A program made the translations under genes and the position numbers. Below are positions 15,677 through 24,785 of a DNA stretch of 27,493 bases, piece by piece; position 1 is the stretch's first letter, and each line of letters starts with the position of its first letter. The stretch is from JBCBWG01 sp039186015 (GTDB taxonomy: Bacteria > Pseudomonadota > Alphaproteobacteria > Rhizobiales > Hyphomicrobiaceae). The notes below the pieces were generated by a model. The model was not told where the DNA came from, made no database searches, and saw only the letters and a program-made list of their open reading frames with translations. The DNA lies in assembly GCA_039186015.1 (NCBI GenBank), contig JBCDAH010000062.1:1-27493 (forward strand). The letters run 5' to 3'.

Positions 15677-17779
15677 ATGACTGGTTCAAGCCTGGGCGTG
15701 CGCCTTGCGGCAGATATTGGCGGAACGTTTACGGATGTCGTTCTTGAACATGGCAGCGATCTTTACACCACGAAGGTCCTCACCACCACAGCAGCACCCG
15801 AACAAGGTGTCGTTTCCGGTGCGCAGTTGGTCCTCGAACAGGCCGGCCTTTCGTTCGATGCGGTTGACGTCTTCCTCCATGGGACGACACTAGCAACCAA
15901 CGCAATCATCGAGCGTCGTGGTGCCGCAACCGCATTGATCGCAACCGACGGCTTCCGGGATGTGATCGAGATCGCCGATGAGAGCCGGTTCGATCAATAC
16001 GACGTCTTTATCGAAAAACCCGACCCCATTGTCCCACGTGCCCGTCGCTTCACGGTGCCGGAGCGTATCGACGTTACCGGCGCTATCCGGCTTGCGCTGG
16101 ACGAAGACGCCGTGCGGGAAGTCGCCGGGCAGCTCAAGGCCAACGCCGTTGAGGCCGTCGCGATTTGTTTTCTCCATTCGTATGTGAACCCCGCGCACGA
16201 GCTGCGCACCCGCGATATTCTGCAGTCCATTCTTCCGGATGTCTCAATCACGGTCTCCAGCGAGGTCTGCCCGGAAGCGCGCGAGTATGAACGGACATCA
16301 ACGGCAATCCTCAATGCCTATGTCCAGCCACGGATGGCGGGATACCTCGGTCGATTGGCGGCGGCGTTCGCTGAAAAGGGCTACGAGAACCCGATCCATC
16401 TGATGACATCAGGCGGGAGTCTCACCAGTCTGGAAACCGCGCAGAAGTTCCCCGTCCGGCTGGTTGAGTCCGGCCCTGCCGGTGGTGCCATACTGGCGGC
16501 CGGCATCGCGACAGAGCGCGACGAAAGCCAAATCCTGTCGTTCGACATGGGCGGCACCACGGCCAAGATCTGTCTCATCGAGAACGGAGAGCCGCTCAAA
16601 GCCCGTACATTTGAGGTCGACAGGTCCGCGCGCTTCATGAAGGGCAGTGGTCTTCCGGTTAGAATTCCGGTTATCGAGATGGTCGAAATCGGGGCCGGAG
16701 GCGGCTCCATCGCGCGGATCGATGAACTCAAGCGCATTCAAGTTGGTCCGGAGAGCGCAGGGTCGTCACCGGGGCCCGCCTGTTACGATCTTGGCGGCAC
16801 CGAGCCGGCCGTCACCGATGCCGACCTTGTCCTCGGCAAGATCGACCCAGTCCGCTTCGCAGGCGGCAAGATCCCGATTTATCAGGACCGGGCGGCAACT
16901 GTGCTGTCCTCAGAGATCGGCGACAAGCTGGGGCTCGACGTCGAACAAGCGGCCTATGGCGTTGTGGAAATCGTCGATGAAAACATGGCGAACGCGGCCC
17001 GCGTGCACGCCGTCGAACGCGGCCTTGCGATCTCCCAGCGTACGATGATCGCTTTCGGCGGCGCCGCGCCGCTGCATGCCTGCCGGATCGCCGAAAAACT
17101 TGGGATTGAACGGGTCATCGTGCCGGCCGGCGCGGGAGTTGGCTCGGCGATTGGCTTTCTTCACGCGCCGGCCGCCTACGAGATCATTCGCTCTCTCTAT
17201 ATGCGCCTCGACGCATTCGACGTCGACGGCGTGAACGCACTTCTCGATGACATGAGCCGCGAGGCACGGTCTCTGGCCGAACCTGCCGCGGGCGGCCGTC
17301 CGCTTGTGCAAACGCGTGGCGCCTACATGCGCTATGCCGGCCAAGGGCATGAGATTTTCGTGACGTTTCCAAATGGCCCAATCGCCGAAACCGATGTCGC
17401 AACCATTCGCGAGGCGTTCGAGACCGAGTATCGCAAGATGTTTGCACGCCACATTCCCGATGCTGCGATCGAAGTGATGAACTGGTCGACAATCGCCACA
17501 ACGGAGCCGTCGCATGTCGGGCGTGTGTTGCCCGACTCTGGGGACCACGGTCGCGGCGAAGCTCAGGCTGTCGGAACACGCAAGGTGTTTGACGCTCAAC
17601 TGGGACAGACGGTTGACGCCCAGGTGATCGAACGGGCCCAGATGGCTGCTGGTCAGACGATAAACGGGCCTGCCGTGATTGTTGAGGATGGTACGTCCAC
17701 GATTGTTTCGTCGTCTTTTGATGCGCACGTCGATCGTGGTGACGCCCTTGTCCTTGTTGCCAAGGAGAGCGCCGCGTGA
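15677..17779 (+). CDS. hyuA: Hydantoinase A / 5-oxoprolinase family subunit
   Basis: A 700-residue protein of the HyuA/acetone carboxylase beta family. The N-terminal ATP-grip region is 'DIGGTFTDVVLE' (residues about 13-24), with 'HGTTLATNAIIERRG'. The core nucleotide motif is 'FDMGGTTAKICLI' (near 289). The C-terminal region has 'APLHACRIAEKLGI'. Family members use ATP to open hydantoin or 5-oxoproline rings, or serve acetone carboxylation; the sequence does not settle which. ATG 15677 was chosen at the conserved N-terminus; ATG 15653 is an alternative. It overlaps hyuB by 4 bases (GTGA), suggesting coupled translation. Confidence 0.9.
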   Translation: MTGSSLGVRLAADIGGTFTDVVLEHGSDLYTTKVLTTTAAPEQGVVSGAQLVLEQAGLSFDAVDVFLHGTTLATNAIIERRGAATALIATDGFRDVIEIADESRFDQYDVFIEKPDPIVPRARRFTVPERIDVTGAIRLALDEDAVREVAGQLKANAVEAVAICFLHSYVNPAHELRTRDILQSILPDVSITVSSEVCPEAREYERTSTAILNAYVQPRMAGYLGRLAAAFAEKGYENPIHLMTSGGSLTSLETAQKFPVRLVESGPAGGAILAAGIATERDESQILSFDMGGTTAKICLIENGEPLKARTFEVDRSARFMKGSGLPVRIPVIEMVEIGAGGGSIARIDELKRIQVGPESAGSSPGPACYDLGGTEPAVTDADLVLGKIDPVRFAGGKIPIYQDRAATVLSSEIGDKLGLDVEQAAYGVVEIVDENMANAARVHAVERGLAISQRTMIAFGGAAPLHACRIAEKLGIERVIVPAGAGVGSAIGFLHAPAAYEIIRSLYMRLDAFDVDGVNALLDDMSREARSLAEPAAGGRPLVQTRGAYMRYAGQGHEIFVTFPNGPIAETDVATIREAFETEYRKMFARHIPDAAIEVMNWSTIATTEPSHVGRVLPDSGDHGRGEAQAVGTRKVFDAQLGQTVDAQVIERAQMAAGQTINGPAVIVEDGTSTIVSSSFDAHVDRGDALVLVAKESAA

Positions 17780-19410
17780 AGCAGAAACCGCCAGGCGATA
17801 TCGCATTCCAGATTATGTGGAACCGGCTCATCGCGATTGTCGAAGAGCAAGGACAGACCCTGTTACGTGCCGCGTTCTCCCCGATTGTGCGCGAGGCGGG
17901 AGACCTCTCAGCCGGTGTTTTCGATCTGAAAGGCCGCATGCTTGCCCAAGCGGTCACCGGCACACCGGGCCACGTCAACTCGATGGCCGAGTCCGTAAAG
18001 CACTTCATTGCGCATTTCGGGCTTGAGGCGATGAAGCCCGGCGATGCCTACATCACAAACGACCCGTGGATGGGCACCGGGCATCTCAATGACTTCGTGA
18101 TCACGACGCCCTGCTTCCATAACGACAAACTGATCGGACTGTTTTCCTGCACAAGCCACCTGATCGACATCGGCGGAATCGGCTTTGGGCCCGACGCGAC
18201 GGATGTGTTCATGGAAGGCTTGTACATTCCCTTCCTGAAGCTGATCGACCAGGGGGAAATGAACGAGACCTTGTTGGCGATGATCCGCGCCAATACGCGT
18301 CTGCCCGTCGACACCATCGGCGACACGTACTCGCTCGCCGCATGCAATGACATCGGGTGTCAACGTCTCGTTGAGATGATGGACGAGTTCGGCCTCACGG
18401 ATCTGGAAGATCTGGGCGCCTACATTTGCCAGCGGTCGGAAGCTGCCGTGCGCGAGGAAATCGCAAAGCTGCCGCATGGTACCTGGACGAACACCATGGT
18501 GACGGACGGCTACGACGCGCCGATTGCGCTGACAGCAACCGTTATGATTTCTGAAGACGGCATTCATGTCGACTATACCGGGACCGGCGACGCGGTTGAG
18601 CGTGGCATCAACGTGCCGCTGTCTTACACAACGGCGTATACTGTGTTTGGCTTGGCGTGCATTGTCGGCTCGCGCATTCCAAACAATGCCGGATCACTGA
18701 CGCCGCTAACGGTTTCCGCGCCGGACGGCTGCATCCTGAATGCGCCCAAGCCCGCCCCTGTCTGCTCCCGCCACGTCCTTGGGCAAATGTTGCCGGATGT
18801 GGTTTTCGGCTGCCTGCGCCAGGCGATACCGGATCGAGTTCCGACCGAGGGCACATCATGCCTGTGGAACTTGAACGTTCGCGGACGCGTGGCTGGTGGC
18901 GAAGGTGGCAACTACGGGTTCTCGATGGCTGTCACCTCAAACGGTGGCACAGGGGCACGCCCGCAATCGGACGGCCTCTCAGCAACGGCCTATCCATCGG
19001 GCGTGAAGGGGACGCCGGTCGAGATCGCGGAGCAGATCACGCCGCTCATCTTTTGGCGCAAGGAACTCCGCCCCGATTCCGGCGGCGCGGGGCGAACACG
19101 TGGTGGTCATGGGCAAGTGATCGAGATCGAAAGCCGGATCGGTCAGCCGTTTGAATTGCTCGCCGCCTACGATCGCATCGACCATCCTGCACGTGGCCGA
19201 GACGGAGGTCGCGATGGCGCACCTGGCGTGGTTGCGTTCAAAGGCGGCCAGACTTTGAAGGGCAAGGGCTTTCTGAAGGTGCCAGCTGGTGAGCGCCTGG
19301 TTGTTATGACGCCTGGAGGTGGCGGCATCGGCGATCCGGCGTCGCGCGATCCCGAAGCAGTTAAACGCGACCGCGAATCGGGTTTGGTGACTGCATCGGC
19401 AGAAGACTGA
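17776..19410 (+). CDS. hyuB: Hydantoinase B / 5-oxoprolinase family subunit
   Basis: A 544-residue HyuB-type partner of HyuA. It starts with GTG 17776 overlapping the hyuA stop. Signatures include 'RLIAIVEEQGQTLLRAAFSP', 'DLSAGVFDLKGRMLAQAVTG', 'ITNDPWMGTGHLNDF' and the Gly-rich end 'TPGGGGIGDPASRDP'. The two subunits form an ATP-dependent amidohydrolase. No hyuC (carbamoylase) or racemase is adjacent, so a complete hydantoin pathway is not shown. TRAP transporter genes follow 87 bp downstream, likely in the same transcript. Confidence 0.92.
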   Translation: MKQKPPGDIAFQIMWNRLIAIVEEQGQTLLRAAFSPIVREAGDLSAGVFDLKGRMLAQAVTGTPGHVNSMAESVKHFIAHFGLEAMKPGDAYITNDPWMGTGHLNDFVITTPCFHNDKLIGLFSCTSHLIDIGGIGFGPDATDVFMEGLYIPFLKLIDQGEMNETLLAMIRANTRLPVDTIGDTYSLAACNDIGCQRLVEMMDEFGLTDLEDLGAYICQRSEAAVREEIAKLPHGTWTNTMVTDGYDAPIALTATVMISEDGIHVDYTGTGDAVERGINVPLSYTTAYTVFGLACIVGSRIPNNAGSLTPLTVSAPDGCILNAPKPAPVCSRHVLGQMLPDVVFGCLRQAIPDRVPTEGTSCLWNLNVRGRVAGGEGGNYGFSMAVTSNGGTGARPQSDGLSATAYPSGVKGTPVEIAEQITPLIFWRKELRPDSGGAGRTRGGHGQVIEIESRIGQPFELLAAYDRIDHPARGRDGGRDGAPGVVAFKGGQTLKGKGFLKVPAGERLVVMTPGGGGIGDPASRDPEAVKRDRESGLVTASAED

Positions 19411-19497
19411 GATACGGCGTGTACCGGAGGTTTGTCATTCGCAGTGCCATGACTGCACGCGAGACAGAAACAAGGGTTCTCAGACAGGGAGTTGGTA

Positions 19498-20493
19498 ATG
19501 AGGAAAACTGGACTTTTTGCGTCCTTGCTACTTGGGGGCGCGGTGTTGGTCGGTCAGGCCATGTCGGCCAGCGCTCAAGTGAAGTGGGATCTTTCCACGG
19601 CCTGGCCCGATGGCAATTTCCACACCAAGAACGCCAAAGCCTTTGCCGAGGAAGTTAAGAAGGTTACCGGCGGAGCTGTCGAAATCACGGTCAAGGCCGG
19701 TGGTCAGCTCGGCTTCAAAGGCCCGGAGCACTTGCGTGCAGTTCGGGACGGGCTCGTGCCTATGGCTGACGTTCTCAACATTCAGCAAATCGGTGATGAG
19801 CCGATCCTGGGTATCGAGAGCATTCCGTTTCTCGCCGGATCCGCTAACGAGCTGAAGGTGCTGCATAAGTACATTCGCCCGATCTATGAAAAAGTCGCCG
19901 AGCGCAACAATCAAAAAGTGCTCTACATGGTCCCGTGGCCAACGCAGTATCTTCATCTGAAGATCAAGGCGACCAAGGTCGACGACCTCAAGCAGGTTAA
20001 GATCCGGGTGCCGGACAAAGGCGCGCTCGACCTGTTGACGTCCGCCGGCATGGCTCCGGTACTTATGCCATGGGCGGAGGTTGTGCCCGCACTCGCTTCC
20101 GGCGCCGTTGACGGTGTGTCGACATCAGCGGTCTCAGGCGTTGACGGAAAGTTCTGGGAATTCCTCAAGGTTTCCCATGCCACGAACCATGTGTGGTCGT
20201 CGCAGATGGTGACCGTCAACCTCGACGCATGGGCCAAGATCAAGCCGGAACACCAAAAGGCCATCATCGAGCTGGCGAAAAAAATGGAGCCGGATTTCTG
20301 GGCGGTTTCGCTGAAATCCGACACCGACAGTGTCGCCAAGCTTAAGGCGAACGGTATGGAAGTCGTCAGCGTACCGGCGGCCATGCTGACCGAGTTGCGC
20401 AAGAGCACGAAGCCGCAAATGGACGCCTTCCTGAAAAAGGTTCCGGCGGCGAAAGAGCCCGTCATGGGGTACCTTAAAGAGATGAAGCGTTGA
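19498..20493 (+). CDS. dctP: TRAP transporter substrate-binding protein DctP
   Basis: A 331-residue periplasmic binding protein. The signal peptide covers residues 1 to about 27 ('LFASLLLGGAVLVG', cleavage near 'SASAQ'). The mature domain has 'GGQLGFKGPEHLRAVRDGL' and 'KIRVPDKGALDLL', whose Arg is the usual carboxylate clamp of the family. The ligand is therefore probably an organic acid; its identity is not visible. ATG 19498 has AGGGA (19486-19490) 7 bases upstream. An upstream TTG exists but sits inside the leader. Confidence 0.92.
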   Translation: MRKTGLFASLLLGGAVLVGQAMSASAQVKWDLSTAWPDGNFHTKNAKAFAEEVKKVTGGAVEITVKAGGQLGFKGPEHLRAVRDGLVPMADVLNIQQIGDEPILGIESIPFLAGSANELKVLHKYIRPIYEKVAERNNQKVLYMVPWPTQYLHLKIKATKVDDLKQVKIRVPDKGALDLLTSAGMAPVLMPWAEVVPALASGAVDGVSTSAVSGVDGKFWEFLKVSHATNHVWSSQMVTVNLDAWAKIKPEHQKAIIELAKKMEPDFWAVSLKSDTDSVAKLKANGMEVVSVPAAMLTELRKSTKPQMDAFLKKVPAAKEPVMGYLKEMKR

Positions 20494-21116
20494 CGGACAC
20501 GCTTCCGACACGCGACGCGATCGGCTCCCAGGCGGACGCCGGTCGCGCTTCGCCGAATGCACCTGCGCCGGCTGGTTTGCGACATGCTCTGGATGCGATT
20601 GACGCGCTCGGCTGGATTGGTGGATGGGTCGCGGCGCTCTCTCTGATGACCCTCGCGCTCCTGATTCTAGGCGAAGTCTGCGTTCGTCTGCTCTCCAGGT
20701 ACGTGAGCGCACTACCGCCGGGTATTCCTTCAGCTTGGGAAATCAGCTCGTTTCTGATGGGAACCGCATTCATGTGCGGGGCAGCCGTTACATTGCGCGC
20801 GGGCGGGCACATTCGCGTTTCTGTGCTGACGTCAACTGTGCCGGCATCCGTGTTGCGCGTGCTTGAGATTGTGGTTTCGTTCGTCGGTCTCGCACTCACG
20901 GCGTTTTTGGCGTACTCGATGGTGATGTTCGCACTGTCGAGTTTCATGCGCGGGCAAACATCGATCTCCTCAGATATTCCGCTCTGGTTCCCGAAAGCTG
21001 TCCTCGCTGTCGGTGCCATCATTCTGGCGCTTCAAATGCTGGCGCGGCTTGTTCACGCGCTGCTCGGCTTACCATTGGAAGATCCGCGCATGCGACCGAA
21101 GGCGCCCGGGGCGTGA
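20490..21116 (+). CDS. dctQ: TRAP transporter small membrane subunit DctQ
   Basis: A 208-residue protein with four hydrophobic helices, the DctQ topology. It has a longer than usual polar N-terminus (about 45 residues). It begins at TTG 20490 overlapping the dctP stop (TTGA), so translation is probably coupled; no downstream ATG at the helix start looks better. DctQ pairs with DctM for sodium-driven uptake of the ligand delivered by DctP. Confidence 0.85.
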   Translation: MTDTLPTRDAIGSQADAGRASPNAPAPAGLRHALDAIDALGWIGGWVAALSLMTLALLILGEVCVRLLSRYVSALPPGIPSAWEISSFLMGTAFMCGAAVTLRAGGHIRVSVLTSTVPASVLRVLEIVVSFVGLALTAFLAYSMVMFALSSFMRGQTSISSDIPLWFPKAVLAVGAIILALQMLARLVHALLGLPLEDPRMRPKAPGA

Positions 21117-21225
21117 TGCGGGCATGGCGGCGCTTGTATCGACGTGTCACATGAGCCTGGAAACATCTGGCTGCGCCAATGCAAAACCAACCGAGCCGCA
21201 CTCTAACGTGAATTGGACGAGATAA

Positions 21226-22536
21226 TTGGGCAGTGTTGTTGCAACCCTCTTTGGCATTCTCTTCACCGCCCTGGCCGGCGGTTTGTGGATCGGCCTGACC
21301 TTGATGTTGACGGCCCTCGGGCTGCTATGGGCATTTCGGTCGATCCCCCTGGATAAGCTTCTGCCGCAGTACGCTTGGAATATCTTGACCACGCCGGAAC
21401 TGGTGGCGTTACCCCTGTTCATTTTAATGGGTGAGATTCTGTTTCGGACGCGGCTGTCGCGATCGTTGTTTCAAGGTCTCGCACCGTGGGCGGGCCTGCT
21501 TCCTGGCCGTCTGCTGCATGTCAATGTTGCGGGCTGCTCTCTATTTGCAGCAATCTCCGGCTCGTCAGCGGCGACCACGCAGGTGGTCGGGCGCATTTCG
21601 CTCGATGAGCTGCTACGCCGTGGCTATGCTCGCGAAATCGCAATCGGAAGTCTCGCAGGCGCCGGAACGCTGGGGTTCCTGATCCCGCCGTCGAGCATTT
21701 TGATCATTTACGGTGTTCTCGCCGAAGTCTCCGTTCTGAAGCTGTTTGCAGCCGGATTGATCCCGGGCATCCTGCTTGCCATCACCTTCATGCTCTACAT
21801 CATGGCGCGCACGTCGATTTCGCCCGAACTCGTTCCAGAGTCAGAGCGCGCCATGCGCGATGCGACATGGGTGCAGCGCTTCACTGCGTTAAAGGAGCTC
21901 GGCCCAACACTGTTGCTGATCTTCACCGTGCTCGGCTCAATGTATGGCGGCTTCGCGACGCCGTCGGAAGCAGCGGCCGTCGGTGTTCTCGGCGCGCTGC
22001 TGATCAGCGCGTTGCAGCGCGAGCTCAATCTTCAGTCGATCATTGAGATTGGCCGCGGCGCCGTTATCACTTGTTCGATGATCGGCCTGATTGTGCTTGG
22101 CGCCTCCATCCTCGGCAACGCCGCGGCGTTCCTCGGCATACCGAATGCGGTTGCCCAGTACGTTGCCAGTCTCGGGTTGTCGCCGACCGTACTGATCATC
22201 GCTCTTGTCGGCGTTTACCTGGTGTTGGGATGCTTCCTCGACGGTTTCTCCATGATCGTCATGACGTTGCCGATCGTCCTGCCGATCGTTACGGCCGCCG
22301 GCTATGACCCGATCTGGTTTGGCATCTTTCTGGTGCTCGTCGTTGAGATGTCGCAGATCACACCGCCGGTCGGCTTCAACCTGTTCATCATTCAGTCGCT
22401 CACGGGCGACGGCCTTGGCACGATCGCAAAGCATACATTTCCGTTTCTCCTGATCATGATCGCCTTTGCGATCGTGCTTGGTGCGGTGCCGGAACTCGCG
22501 CTGTGGCTGCCCACCACTCTGGAGCAGTTTCAATAA
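21226..22536 (+). CDS. dctM: TRAP transporter large permease DctM
   Basis: A 436-residue, about 12-helix permease, the normal DctM size. Typical segments are 'LPLFILMGEILFRTRLSRSL', 'AAISGSSAATTQVVGRIS', 'GAGTLGFLIPPSSILIIYG' and 'VEMSQITPPVGFNLFIIQ'. It starts at TTG 21226, directly after an in-frame TAA, with GGACGAGA upstream. A 109-bp gap separates it from dctQ, which is unusual because these genes normally abut. It ends 16 bp from the convergent SDR gene. Confidence 0.93.
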   Translation: MGSVVATLFGILFTALAGGLWIGLTLMLTALGLLWAFRSIPLDKLLPQYAWNILTTPELVALPLFILMGEILFRTRLSRSLFQGLAPWAGLLPGRLLHVNVAGCSLFAAISGSSAATTQVVGRISLDELLRRGYAREIAIGSLAGAGTLGFLIPPSSILIIYGVLAEVSVLKLFAAGLIPGILLAITFMLYIMARTSISPELVPESERAMRDATWVQRFTALKELGPTLLLIFTVLGSMYGGFATPSEAAAVGVLGALLISALQRELNLQSIIEIGRGAVITCSMIGLIVLGASILGNAAAFLGIPNAVAQYVASLGLSPTVLIIALVGVYLVLGCFLDGFSMIVMTLPIVLPIVTAAGYDPIWFGIFLVLVVEMSQITPPVGFNLFIIQSLTGDGLGTIAKHTFPFLLIMIAFAIVLGAVPELALWLPTTLEQFQ

Positions 22537-22552
22537 CCGCGGTGCCGCATCA

Positions 22553-23314
22553 TCAGAGTGACGCGGTAATGCCGCCGTCGACAAACAACGTGTGGCCGTT
22601 GACGAAGCCGGATGCCGGTGACGCGAGAAACACGCAAGCGCCAATCAATTCGTCGAGCTGGCCCCAGCGCCCCTGCGGTGTGCGTTTCGCGAGCCATTCG
22701 GAGAACTGCGTGTCCGCGACGAGCGCGGCGTTCAATGGTGTATCGAAGTAGCCGGGTGCAATCGCATTGACATTGAGCCCTTTGGGGCCCCAATCCGTCG
22801 CCATGCCTTTGGTCAGGTTGGCCACGGCGCCCTTTGACGCCGTGTAGGGCGCAATACCCGGGCGCGCGAGCGCGGTTTGCACGGATGCGATATTGATGAT
22901 CTTGCCGGCGCCACGCGTGATCATGTGCCTGGCCACGGCTTGGCCGACATTGAACACGGTCGACACGTTCGTGCGCATCAGGCGCTCAAATGCCTCCGCC
23001 GGAAACTCCTCCAATGGCGCACGAGGTTGCATGCCGGCATTGTTGACCAGAATGTCGATTGGCCCGGACTGCGCTTCGAAGCCGTCAATGGCAGCGCTGA
23101 CTGCATCGTGATCGGTTGCATCGAATGCCAACGTATGCGGCGCACTGAGATCTGACGCAGCAGTCGCCAGCCGAGCCTGGTCTCTGCCGTTGAGAATGAC
23201 CTGGGCGCCGGCCGAGGCGAGTCCCTTGGCCAAAGTGTAGCCGATGCCCTGACTGGACCCGGTTACAAGTGCGGTCTTTCCGCTGAGGTCAAACAGGTCC
23301 AAGATCGATGACAT
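22553..23314 (-). CDS. SDR oxidoreductase, gluconate 5-dehydrogenase-like (IdnO-like)
   Basis: A 253-residue classical short-chain dehydrogenase. The cofactor motif is 'TGSSQGIG' (18-25), followed by 'NNAG' at 91-94. The catalytic residues are S144, Y157 and K161 ('PYTASKG'). Its opening 'ILDLFDLSGKTALVTG' is typical of gluconate 5-dehydrogenases, which interconvert 5-ketogluconate and D-gluconate. ATG 23314 has AAGGA upstream on the minus strand. It is divergent from an L-idonate dehydrogenase-like gene, which supports the pathway call. Other sugar or ketone substrates remain possible. Confidence 0.85.
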   Translation of the reverse strand: MSSILDLFDLSGKTALVTGSSQGIGYTLAKGLASAGAQVILNGRDQARLATAASDLSAPHTLAFDATDHDAVSAAIDGFEAQSGPIDILVNNAGMQPRAPLEEFPAEAFERLMRTNVSTVFNVGQAVARHMITRGAGKIINIASVQTALARPGIAPYTASKGAVANLTKGMATDWGPKGLNVNAIAPGYFDTPLNAALVADTQFSEWLAKRTPQGRWGQLDELIGACVFLASPASGFVNGHTLFVDGGITASL

Positions 23315-23454
23315 TGGGGCGGTCCTTAGGTTTTGGGTTGATGTTGATTGCGACGAATATCTGTCACAACGCGCGGCATGCAACCCTGCAGGACGCATGT
23401 GCACCAGCGTGTGATCGCCAACATCTCGTCAGCGGGCGGTAGGAGGATTAAGAC

Positions 23455-24486
23455 ATGAGGGCCATTGTGATCCACGAGGCGCTGGATCTGCGGATCGAAG
23501 AACGCAGCCCGGAGCCGCTGAGCCGGGGGCAACTGCGCATTGAACTCGCCGCCGGCGGAGTTTGCGGGTCTGATCTGCACTACTACAACCACGGCGGCTT
23601 TGGCGCAATCCGGCTGAAGGAGCCGATGATTCTGGGCCACGAGGTTTCCGGATATGTTCGCGAAATCGGGCCGGATGTAACGGGTTTCGACGTCGGCGAT
23701 CTCGTGGCCGTGTCCCCATCACGCCCATGCGGCACCTGTCGCTACTGCCGCGAGGGCTTGCCTAATCATTGCCTCAACATGCGCTTTTACGGCTCCGCGA
23801 TGCCGTTTCCTCATATTCAAGGCGCCTTCCAGGAAGACCTCGTTGCCGATGCTGCACAATGCGTCCGCGCTGAAGGTCTCTCACCCGGTGAAGCTGCAAT
23901 GGCTGAGCCGCTGTCGGTGTGTCTGCACGCCGTAAAGCGCGCCGGGGAGATTCTTGGAAAACGCGTGCTGGTGACGGGCTGCGGTCCGATCGGTGTCCTC
24001 GCGATCCTTGTCGCGCGCCGCGCCGGCGCCGCAGAAATCGTTGCAACCGACCTTGCGCCGAATGCGCTCGACTTTGCGCAACGCCTGGGTGCCGACCGTG
24101 TGATCAATGTTGCCGACGACGGTGACGCGCTATCGGCCTACGCGGCGGACAAAGGCTACTTTGATGTGCTCTGCGAGTGCTCCGGCGCGCCGCAAGCGCT
24201 TGCGGCCGGTATCGCCGCGGTGCGGCCCCGCGGTGTTGTCTCGCAACTGGGCATCGGCGGGGATATGACGGTGCCGATGGTTGCCCTCACGGCAAAAGAG
24301 CTGGACCTGCGCGGATCTTTCCGCTTTCACGAGGAGTTCGCAACGGCGGTTGAGCTCATGCAATCCGGCCTGATTGATGTTGCGCCGTTGATATCGCACA
24401 CGGTGCCGCTGGCCTCAGCTGAGGATGCGTTCCGGATCGCGAACGACAGATCTCAAGCGATGAAGGCGCAGATTGCCTTCGCCTGA
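23455..24486 (+). CDS. idnD: Zinc-dependent L-idonate 5-dehydrogenase-like
   Basis: A 343-residue medium-chain zinc dehydrogenase. The catalytic zinc residues are C37 ('GVCGSDLHYYNHGGFG'), H62 and E63 ('GHEV'). The structural zinc cysteines are all present (C92, C95, C98, C106). The nucleotide motif is 'VTGCGPIGVLAI'. The 'HYYNHGGFG' stretch is characteristic of L-idonate 5-dehydrogenases, which oxidise L-idonate to 5-ketogluconate. AGGAGG lies just before ATG 23455. Partner to the divergent SDR gene. Sorbitol or other polyol activity cannot be excluded. Confidence 0.86.
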   Translation: MRAIVIHEALDLRIEERSPEPLSRGQLRIELAAGGVCGSDLHYYNHGGFGAIRLKEPMILGHEVSGYVREIGPDVTGFDVGDLVAVSPSRPCGTCRYCREGLPNHCLNMRFYGSAMPFPHIQGAFQEDLVADAAQCVRAEGLSPGEAAMAEPLSVCLHAVKRAGEILGKRVLVTGCGPIGVLAILVARRAGAAEIVATDLAPNALDFAQRLGADRVINVADDGDALSAYAADKGYFDVLCECSGAPQALAAGIAAVRPRGVVSQLGIGGDMTVPMVALTAKELDLRGSFRFHEEFATAVELMQSGLIDVAPLISHTVPLASAEDAFRIANDRSQAMKAQIAFA

Positions 24487-24519
24487 CATGTGGAAACGGT
24501 CGCCTGGCTGCGTGCAGAT

Positions 24520-24768
24520 CTACTGTGCGAGTTCAGCTGGAGACCGATCGTCCTCGCGCAAGAACGCAAGGCCGGCTTCGGTCGCGAAGACGTAGACGCC
24601 ATCGTCCGTGTATCGACGTTCCACGAAACCGCGCTCGGCTGCATCTTCCCAAACTGTCAGCCGCGGGCACGAGGTCCGCCAGGCCTCAATCGCCTCCGCA
24701 TACGGCCGCGGCTCTCTGGCGAGCCAACCGACAAAATCCCGCAGGAGTGGATCGAGCGATTCCGTCAT
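24520..24768 (-). CDS. Small conserved protein of unknown function
   Basis: An 82-residue protein: 'MTESLDPLLRDFVGWLAREP' then 'AWRTSCPRLTVWEDA' and 'TEAGLAFL'. The pattern (helices, then a two-strand wing before 'TEAG') resembles a small winged helix. Similar short proteins are common in Hyphomicrobiales with no assigned role. ATG 24768 has GGAGG on the minus strand. It sits 17 bp after the TSUP stop, so the two are probably co-transcribed. Confidence 0.8.
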   Translation of the reverse strand: MTESLDPLLRDFVGWLAREPRPYAEAIEAWRTSCPRLTVWEDAAERGFVERRYTDDGVYVFATEAGLAFLREDDRSPAELAQ

Positions 24769-24785
24769 GATGTCCTCCGCGTGAT

